A stretch of 18,407 nucleotides of DNA from an uncultured Prevotella sp. (GTDB lineage Bacteria > Bacteroidota > Bacteroidia > Bacteroidales > Bacteroidaceae): assembly GCA_947072805.1 (NCBI GenBank), contig CAMTJK010000032.1, positions 1 to 18,407 on the forward strand, in the 5' to 3' direction. The number at the start of each line of letters is the position of its first letter. Within the stretch, counting starts at the first letter, position 1. The notes under the pieces are model-generated. The model made no database searches. It was not told where the DNA came from and was given only the letters and a program-made list of their open reading frames with translations. Shown in pieces: positions 9,714 through 16,402 of the stretch. The position numbers and the translations under genes are program-made.

Positions 9714-9916
9714 CAGAAAGCCATGCCCTATATATATAATAAGGTATAAGTCCGGCGGAACAACGGCACACTGTCACGGAAAAGACATCTCCGGACAAGG
9801 GAAAAAGCAAACCGTCAAGCCGCCTGCATCAAAAAAAACCTTATGAAGAAAGAGGGCAAGCTCCGGTAATACGGAGAAACAAAGATAAAAATAAACATAA
9901 AACAACGATTATAGAT
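9714..9916 (+). other. 203-bp spacer between the two cassettes
   Basis: This is the only gap over 40 nt between genes in the locus. It begins with an AT-rich run (TATATATATAAT around 9731) and holds an 8-A run near 9831-9838. A small inverted repeat lies at 9861-9876, and the last 40 nt before the next ATG are strongly A-rich. No + strand TAnnTTTG element is present. No convincing rho-independent terminator is visible, since the hairpin is not followed by a T run. It may be an untranslated leader, an internal processing or start site, or simple spacer. Confidence 0.6.
9861..9876. repeat. Short inverted repeat (possible hairpin) upstream of cassette B
   Basis: CTCCG (9861-9865) and CGGAG (9872-9876) are perfect reverse complements around a 6-nt loop. 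The hairpin would sit 40 nt before the start of the next gene, in a transcribed leader if the operon reads through. Downstream sequence is A-rich, not T-rich, so it is not a classical terminator on the + strand. A 5-bp stem is short and may be chance. Confidence 0.3.
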
Positions 9917-11515
9917 ATGAAAACCCTATTCAAATATCTACCCGTGGCACTGATGGCGCTCACCGGCTGCACCGACTGGAGTGACCACTACGACGACCTT
10001 GCTGCTGCCTCCGGAAGCGACATGACGCTATGGCAGACACTGGAACAACGCCCGGAACTGAGCGACTTCTGCGAAGTGCTCAGCCACACGGAGGTGTTCC
10101 GCATGCACAAGAAGACGGGCGTATCGTACGCCCAGCTGCTCAACAGCGGACAGTCGTTCACGGTAATGGCTCCCATCAACGGCACATTCAACAAGGACTC
10201 CATCCTGCAGCTTGTAACTACCAACTACGGCGACTCGGCTGTAGAGAAATCTTTTGTAGGCAACCACCTGTCGCGCTCCACAACCTCTGCCATCGCCGGC
10301 AGAAAAGAGATGCGCCTCGCCAACACCAAACGCATCATGATAGGTGACGGAAAGGTGGGCAACGTGGGCATACTGGATGCCAACATACACGCCAAGAACG
10401 GTGTGCTGCATGTGGTAGAGCACAACGTGCCCTATGCCTACAACCTGTACGAAGCCATGTGCGACCTGCCACAGTTCAAGGAGGTGGGCAACATATTGCG
10501 CTTATACGAGGAGGATGAGTTCGACGAGAACGCTTCCCTCTCCAACGGAACGATAGACGGTGTGCCCGTTTACATCGACTCTGTAGTAGTGGAACGCAAC
10601 AAGATGCTTGAAGCCATAGGTCTTTTAAACGCCGAAGACTCCACATACCGCATGATAGTGCCCTCCAAAGAAGGATGGCAAAGGGCATGGCAGAAAGCAT
10701 CCGAATACTTCGTTTACGACAAAAAGGTAGCGAAGAGCGACTCCATATCGCGCCACTGGATCACAAGAGCCCTGCTTGACGACGCCATCTACAACATGAC
10801 GCTGCAGGATTCACCCGAAGACTCGCTCATCTCCGTGCAATACAACCGCAAGGAGCCCAAATATCACGTGTTCTACAATCCTTATGCCGCCGACGGCGTG
10901 CTCGGAAATGTAGAGAGGACAATAGAGTGCAGCAACGGTATTCTGTACGAAACGAAGGAATGGCCGTTCCGTCCGGAGCAGACCTTCTTCCGCGAGATAA
11001 AGTGCGAAGCTGAAGACGAAAGCCTCATCCTCGCCAACACCTCCAGCAGCTACAATTCGCGCATGTACTCTGCCGACAGCGTGTCGGGCACAGGCTATCT
11101 CGACATCGTACCCGAGACAGAACTGTCCAACTGGACAATGACCTTCAACGTGAAGAATACCATCGCCGGCGCCTACGACATCTGCGCCATCATTCTTCCA
11201 AACTCCATATATAATAATGTGTCGCCCAACACACTGTCGTGCAAGTTCAGGGCAAGCGTAATCTATGTGAACGAAAAGGGCGAAGAGAAGAGCGACAACC
11301 TCGGCAACACAGTCTTCACCAACAATCCGTTCAAGGTCGATACCGTAGTAGTGGCACGAGGATTCAAGTTCCCTGTGTGCAACTACGACCAGATAAACAC
11401 CAAGATAAAGGTTAAGCTGACATGCTACATCACGAAAAAAGAGACCGACTACTACTCTCGCGAGATGTTCCTCGACTGCATTTTCCTCAGACCTACCTCT
11501 AATAACGAAGAATAA
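9917..11515 (+). CDS. FAS1-domain lipoprotein with C-terminal beta-rich domain (cassette B)
   Basis: This 532-residue protein has a textbook lipobox, ALTGC with Cys18, followed by TDWSDHYDD. FAS1 unit 1 covers about 36-170 (FTVMAPINGTF at 81-91; GVLHVVEHNVPY closing). A degenerate FAS1 unit 2 covers about 173-353 (YRMIVPSKEGW at 244-254; SNGILYETKEWPF closing). The C-terminal part (about 355-526) is beta-rich, with AGAYDICAIILP (417-428) and a final FLDCIFLRP. It lines up in order and shape with the C-terminal region of the FAS1 protein ending at 9713, so the two look like diverged relatives. Only 5 nt separate it from SusC2, so it is co-transcribed with that pair and probably serves it at the surface. 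No catalytic motif is visible; the ligand is unknown. Confidence 0.87.
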   Translation: MKTLFKYLPVALMALTGCTDWSDHYDDLAAASGSDMTLWQTLEQRPELSDFCEVLSHTEVFRMHKKTGVSYAQLLNSGQSFTVMAPINGTFNKDSILQLVTTNYGDSAVEKSFVGNHLSRSTTSAIAGRKEMRLANTKRIMIGDGKVGNVGILDANIHAKNGVLHVVEHNVPYAYNLYEAMCDLPQFKEVGNILRLYEEDEFDENASLSNGTIDGVPVYIDSVVVERNKMLEAIGLLNAEDSTYRMIVPSKEGWQRAWQKASEYFVYDKKVAKSDSISRHWITRALLDDAIYNMTLQDSPEDSLISVQYNRKEPKYHVFYNPYAADGVLGNVERTIECSNGILYETKEWPFRPEQTFFREIKCEAEDESLILANTSSSYNSRMYSADSVSGTGYLDIVPETELSNWTMTFNVKNTIAGAYDICAIILPNSIYNNVSPNTLSCKFRASVIYVNEKGEEKSDNLGNTVFTNNPFKVDTVVVARGFKFPVCNYDQINTKIKVKLTCYITKKETDYYSREMFLDCIFLRPTSNNEE

Positions 11516-11520
11516 ATCAC

Positions 11521-14500
11521 ATGAAGAAGACACTTTTAACCATATCGATGTTTGCCGCCTCAATGACGGTGGCATCCCAAGATACCATAAGCGTGAGCGG
11601 CACTGTGACCGATGCAGCTACCGGCAAACCCCTTGCCGGCGTGTCCGTCGAGGCTTACGGCAACAACCGCTTTACAGCCATGACCGATGAAGAAGGCCGA
11701 TACGAGCTCAAGGTTCCCGACTACGTGAGCAGCGTATCAATGCGCGTGGACGGCTACCAGATGCAGCAGCGTGCCGTTGGCATCCACACCGACCGCGTGG
11801 ACGCCCGTCTCTACAGCAATGCCTTCAGCAGCACCTACCGCCGCAGCACCACCGGTACGCTCGACCGCATGGCGGAAAACTTCGAGAACACCTCGGCAGA
11901 AAGCATCGACCCGCTCATTCACGAGCGCCTCGGAGCCGACATACGCAGCATAAGCCGCGGCGGCAACCAGGGTGTGGGCAACAGCATGTTCATTGGCGGT
12001 ATAAGCAGTCTGCAGGCAAACGCACAGCCGCTCATCGTCATAGACGGTGTGATAACAGACATGCAGTATAACCGCGAGATGTTGCACGACGGATATTACA
12101 ACAACCTGCTCGCAAACATCAACGTAAACGACATTGAGCGCGTTACCGTGCTGAAAAATGGTACAGCACTGTACGGAGCAAAGGGCGCCAACGGCGTTGT
12201 ACTCATAGAGACAAAGCGAAACAAGAGCATGGCAACGAAAATTGACGTCACCATAAACGGCAGATTCGAGCTTATACCGCGCCTGCCGGAGATGATGGGT
12301 GCCGAAGAATACCGGCTCTACGCCACCGAACTGCTCTCCGGACACACTCCCGACGTGTCGAAACTGAAGTTTGTAAACTCCGACCCGTCGTATTACTACT
12401 ACAAACAGTACCACAACAACACCGACTGGACCGACGAGACCTACCGCAATGCCTTCTCTTCCAATTACGGCATCAACGTGCAGGGCGGTGACGATGTGGC
12501 AAACTATAACCTCTCGGTAGGCTACTCCATTGCCAACAGCACACTGAAAGGCAACGACTTCAAGCGCTTCAACCTGCGTCTGAACACCGATATCGACATA
12601 TTCCGCAACCTAAAGGTGCGCTTCGATGCCGCATACAGCGACGTAAACCGCGACCTGCGCGACGACGGAGCACCATCGAAAGTTACTTCGGGAACGCCTA
12701 CGGCACCCGGATTCCTCGGACTCGCCAAGGCTCCGTTCCTTTCTCCCTATGCTTACGACCTGAACGGCAACATAAGCCACTACATCTCAAACGCTGACGA
12801 CTATCTCTACGATGTGTTCGGCAACGACTGCTCGCTCGCCAACCCTATAGGAATACTCGATTACGGTGACGGAAACAACCGCAACCAGGCTGGCAGCCGC
12901 ATGATATCGTTCTCCGTTACACCGCGCTACCAGTTTAACAAGCACCTTACGCTCAGCGAACACTTCAACTTCTCGCTCGTAAACACCAACGAGAACTATT
13001 ATCTGCCGCTCAACGGCGTACCCGCATTCCGCCTCAGCGATACCGGCGACACTTATGTGAACAACATCGCACAGAGTATGGCCGGACGCCAAAGCTCAAT
13101 ACAGAGCGACACCCGCATAGCATGGAACAACCGCTACGGCGCAAACTTCATCTCGCTGTTCGGTGGCGTGCGCTACATGAGCAGCAACTACAACTTCACA
13201 TCGCAGCACGGATACAACTCAAGCAACGACAAGACGCCTAACATGGACAATACCGCAAAGGAATTCCGCAGCACGAGCGGTGCCGACGACAAGTCGCGCT
13301 CGCTTACATGGTATGCACAAGCCAACTATAACTGGGCAGAGAAGTACTATGTGACAGCCGGACTTTCTGCAGAGACCTCTTCACGCTTCGGTGACGATGC
13401 CGACGGACTTGACCTCTGCGGCGTCGTTTGGGGACTCTTCCCAAGCGTAAATGCAGCATGGGTCATCTCAAACGAGAAATGGCTCGCCGAAGTGAAAGGC
13501 ATCGACTATCTGCGCCTCAACGCCGGCTTCGACGTCAGCGGAAACGACGACATCGACTATACCGCCTCACGTACCTACTTCGTAGCAAACAAGATGCTCA
13601 ACTCTAACGTGGACGGCAAGTCGATAGGAAACATCGGCAACACCACACTGAAATGGGAAACGACACGCCGCCTCACTGCCGGATTAGAAGGCAACTTCAT
13701 CAACAACCGCCTCAACGTAGGCTTCAACTACTTCAAGAGCTGGACGTCAGACCTTCTCACCATGCGCCGCCTCGCCTGGACCACAGGCATGTCGGAGAGC
13801 TGGGGCAACGACGGAAAACTTGAGAATGAGGGCTTCGACGTATCTCTCGGCGTGAAAGTGCTTGCCACAAAAGACTGGAACTGGGAGATAGGCGCCTCTG
13901 CCGGTCACTACAAGAACCGCCTTACCTCCCTTCCCGACAACAACAAGTCGATAGAGACCTCGCTCTACGGAGCAACAATACTCAGCGAGGTGGGCAAGCC
14001 CGTAGGTCTGTTCTATGGATACAAGACTGCCGGCGTGTTCACAAGACAGTCGGATGCTGACGAAGCCGCTCTCTACCAGATAAACGGACGCGGCGAACGT
14101 GAATACTTCAACGCTGGCGACATGCACTTCGTAGATACCGACGGCAACAACTGCATTGACGATAACGACCGCGTGGTCATCGGCGATCCTAATCCCGACA
14201 TCTACGGAAACATCTACACCAAGCTGTCATGGAAACGTTGGACGCTCAATGCCGTGATGAACTACTCTCTGGGCAACGACATTTACAACTATCAGCGCTC
14301 ACTGCTCGAAGGCGGTTCGCTCTTCTTCAACCAGACCACAGCCATGGGAGCACGCTGGATGGTGGAAGGACAGCAGACGGAGATACCGCGCATCAGCTAT
14401 GAAGACCCCATGGGCAACTCGCGCTTCAGCGACCGCTGGATAGAGGACGGCTCTTATCTGCGCCTTAGCAACGTGACCGTTTCTTACCAGCTGCCCATCA

Positions 14501-14682
14501 ACAGCACCTACATTCAGGGCATCACCGTATGGGGAGCTGCATACAACCTCTTCACCATCACCCGCTACTTAGGCAGCGACCCCGACTGCACGATGTCAAA
14601 CAGCGCACTGGCACAGGGCATCGACCGCGGACTTCTGGGCAATGCCCGCTCCTTCTCACTCGGCATAAAGATAAACCTCTAA
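11521..14682 (+). CDS. SusC/RagA-family TonB-linked outer-membrane transporter (SusC2)
   Basis: This 1053-residue protein has a Sec signal ending near Ser19 (TVAS|QD). A carboxypeptidase-D regulatory-like domain covers about 24-98 (VSGTVTDAATGKPLAGVSVE). A plug at about 125-235 contains GISSLQANAQPLIVIDGV and VLKNGTALYGAKGANGVVLIE. The rest is a beta-barrel ending SLGIKINL. An EF-hand-like motif DTDGNNCIDDND lies at 872-883. The linker between the regulatory domain and plug (about 98-125, including FSSTYRRSTTGTL) lacks the usual DEVVVTGYG-type TonB box. The plug opening (HERLGADIRSISRGG) is also far from the ALQGRIAG form seen in SusC1, so the two transporters belong to different subfamilies. 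SusD2 starts 7 nt downstream. Family role: TonB-powered import of a glycan or similar ligand. Confidence 0.95.
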   Translation: MKKTLLTISMFAASMTVASQDTISVSGTVTDAATGKPLAGVSVEAYGNNRFTAMTDEEGRYELKVPDYVSSVSMRVDGYQMQQRAVGIHTDRVDARLYSNAFSSTYRRSTTGTLDRMAENFENTSAESIDPLIHERLGADIRSISRGGNQGVGNSMFIGGISSLQANAQPLIVIDGVITDMQYNREMLHDGYYNNLLANINVNDIERVTVLKNGTALYGAKGANGVVLIETKRNKSMATKIDVTINGRFELIPRLPEMMGAEEYRLYATELLSGHTPDVSKLKFVNSDPSYYYYKQYHNNTDWTDETYRNAFSSNYGINVQGGDDVANYNLSVGYSIANSTLKGNDFKRFNLRLNTDIDIFRNLKVRFDAAYSDVNRDLRDDGAPSKVTSGTPTAPGFLGLAKAPFLSPYAYDLNGNISHYISNADDYLYDVFGNDCSLANPIGILDYGDGNNRNQAGSRMISFSVTPRYQFNKHLTLSEHFNFSLVNTNENYYLPLNGVPAFRLSDTGDTYVNNIAQSMAGRQSSIQSDTRIAWNNRYGANFISLFGGVRYMSSNYNFTSQHGYNSSNDKTPNMDNTAKEFRSTSGADDKSRSLTWYAQANYNWAEKYYVTAGLSAETSSRFGDDADGLDLCGVVWGLFPSVNAAWVISNEKWLAEVKGIDYLRLNAGFDVSGNDDIDYTASRTYFVANKMLNSNVDGKSIGNIGNTTLKWETTRRLTAGLEGNFINNRLNVGFNYFKSWTSDLLTMRRLAWTTGMSESWGNDGKLENEGFDVSLGVKVLATKDWNWEIGASAGHYKNRLTSLPDNNKSIETSLYGATILSEVGKPVGLFYGYKTAGVFTRQSDADEAALYQINGRGEREYFNAGDMHFVDTDGNNCIDDNDRVVIGDPNPDIYGNIYTKLSWKRWTLNAVMNYSLGNDIYNYQRSLLEGGSLFFNQTTAMGARWMVEGQQTEIPRISYEDPMGNSRFSDRWIEDGSYLRLSNVTVSYQLPINSTYIQGITVWGAAYNLFTITRYLGSDPDCTMSNSALAQGIDRGLLGNARSFSLGIKINL

Positions 14683-14689
14683 AAACAAC

Positions 14690-16402
14690 ATGACAATGAT
14701 ACGCATATTCAAATATACAGTGATGTGTCTCTCCCTCGGCGCCGGCATTTGTCTCACAGCCTGCTCCGATATGATGGACACCGATTCAGAACTCGTGGAG
14801 TTCGTAGAGGACAACAACCTCAACTCTCCCACCGACAGTGTATACAGCGTAATGGGAATAATCCACAAGATGCAGGTAATAGCCGACCGCTCCGTCATTC
14901 TCGGAGAACTGCGCGGCGACCTCACAGCTCCCACCGCCTATGCTTCCAACGACCTCAAGGCTTTGGCTTCGTTCGAAGTTGAGGATGGAAATGTATATAA
15001 CAACATTAGCGACTACTATGCTGTTATAAACAACTGCAACTACTTCCTTTCGCACATCGACACCGCTCTCGTAAAGAACGACAAGAAGGTGTTTGAAGCC
15101 GAATTTGCGGCTGTCAAGGCATTCCGGGCGTGGACTTATCTGCAGGCGGCGCTTGTCTACGGCAACATTCCGCTCGTCACCTACCCGCTTCTTACAGAGA
15201 AGGAGGCACAGGATGCGCTCAACATTCCGTACTCGTCTATCACCGATATATGCAATTACTTCATCGACGACATACGCCCGTATGTTGATACGCGCCTGCC
15301 GCAATACGGCAACATCGACGGAAGGGAATCCGAAAAGTTCTTCATTCCGGTCCGCGCGCTGCTGGGCGACCTCTGTCTGTGGGCAGGACGCTACAGCGAG
15401 GCAGCTGCCTTCTACCACGATTACCTCACTCTCTACGACAATCCGCATCCTACCATGACCACTCGCATACAGTGGCCCAACAACAAGGAGTTTAATGTGG
15501 CGCCGGCAAAGACCATGGGTACGGCTTATTCCACTTCAGGAACAGAGTGTCTGTCGTACATACCTATGGAGCTGGACGAGTTTAAGGGCGTGTACAGCCA
15601 GCTCAGCAACATCTTCAACTCTACCGTTGCCAACTATCACTACATGCAGGCAAGCCCTTCGAAGGCTCTCATGAAGCTGTCGGCAGCGCAGGATTACTGT
15701 CTTGTGTACAAGATAAACGATACCAGGAGCGATACTCTTTACGCCCCCAAGACCAACCTTTCTACCGCATTCACTGCCGGCGACCTGCGTCTGTATGCAG
15801 TCTACGACATTTCCAAAAACAACCAGGACTATGGTTCGAAGTATAATTCCGACTTTCAGCGTATAGCCAAAGTTACCAATTATGGCATCGTTACCTATCG
15901 CACCAACGTGATATATCTGCGTTACGCCGAAGCCCTCAACCGCGCCGGCTATCCGCAATCGGCTTTCGCCGTGCTTAAATACGGTCTGCAGTACAAGACC
16001 ATCGAGAAATATATCGATGCCGAAGAGCGCGCAGCGGCAGGTTCCCTGCTGTCGTTCGACCGCAACATCTTCACCGAGACCAACACCATAGGCATTCACT
16101 CGCGTGGTTGCGGCAACAGCGAGGCAAACAAGTTCTACGTTCTCCCGCAGCCGTCAGAGCAGCTCGCCACCCGTGCCGACACGGTGGCATGGCAGATTCC
16201 CGAGGTAGAGAATCTCATTATCGACGAGATGGCTCTTGAGACGGCTTTCGAGGGAATGCGTTACTACGACCTCATGCGTGTTGCCCTGCGCCGCAACGAT
16301 GCCTCTTACCTTGCACGCCCGATATCGCTTCGCAACGGTGAAGTCGATAGCGAGCTTTACAACAAACTGATGAACAAGGACAACTGGTACTTGAGGAAAT
16401 GA
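14690..16402 (+). CDS. SusD/RagB-family glycan-binding lipoprotein (SusD2)
   Basis: This 570-residue lipoprotein has Cys25 in the lipobox LTAC, followed by SDMMDTDSE, acidic as expected for surface export. An alternative ATG two codons downstream (14696) would leave the signal intact. SusD hallmarks are ELRGDLTAP (73-81), the helix AVKAFRAWTYLQAALVYGNI (141-160), and a second TPR-like helix pair at PVRALLGDLCLWAGRYSEAA (220-239). The C-terminal segment is DEMALETAFEGMRYYDLMRV (512-531), matching the RagB/SusD 'E..REL.FEG.RWYDL' region with drift. It belongs to a different SusD branch from SusD1, which parallels the divergence of the two SusC proteins. It lies 7 nt after SusC2 and overlaps the esterase start by 4 nt. 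Expected role: ligand-capturing lid of SusC2. Confidence 0.95.
   Translation: MTMIRIFKYTVMCLSLGAGICLTACSDMMDTDSELVEFVEDNNLNSPTDSVYSVMGIIHKMQVIADRSVILGELRGDLTAPTAYASNDLKALASFEVEDGNVYNNISDYYAVINNCNYFLSHIDTALVKNDKKVFEAEFAAVKAFRAWTYLQAALVYGNIPLVTYPLLTEKEAQDALNIPYSSITDICNYFIDDIRPYVDTRLPQYGNIDGRESEKFFIPVRALLGDLCLWAGRYSEAAAFYHDYLTLYDNPHPTMTTRIQWPNNKEFNVAPAKTMGTAYSTSGTECLSYIPMELDEFKGVYSQLSNIFNSTVANYHYMQASPSKALMKLSAAQDYCLVYKINDTRSDTLYAPKTNLSTAFTAGDLRLYAVYDISKNNQDYGSKYNSDFQRIAKVTNYGIVTYRTNVIYLRYAEALNRAGYPQSAFAVLKYGLQYKTIEKYIDAEERAAAGSLLSFDRNIFTETNTIGIHSRGCGNSEANKFYVLPQPSEQLATRADTVAWQIPEVENLIIDEMALETAFEGMRYYDLMRVALRRNDASYLARPISLRNGEVDSELYNKLMNKDNWYLRK
16399..16402 (+). promoter_or_regulatory. ATGA stop-start overlap coupling SusD2 and esterase
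   Basis: The esterase ATG (16399-16401) overlaps the SusD2 TGA (16400-16402) by sharing ATGA. Every other junction in the window has a gap of 5 nt or more. This layout usually lets ribosomes finishing the first gene re-initiate on the second, so esterase output should follow that of SusD2. Confidence 0.7.

Noticed and set aside
9727..9744. AT-rich imperfect hairpin just after the FAS1 stop, as a terminator
   Set aside because: The stem needs bulges, is mostly A-T, and is followed by GTATAAG rather than a T run.
9843..9869. Eight-codon frame (MKKEGKLR, stop TAA) in the spacer, as a possible leader peptide
   Set aside because: Short enough to arise by chance, with no regulatory codon run and no terminator/antiterminator structure around it.
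2749..14682. The two SusC genes as a recent tandem duplication
   Set aside because: Their N-terminal linkers, plug motifs and lengths differ strongly; they share only family-level features.
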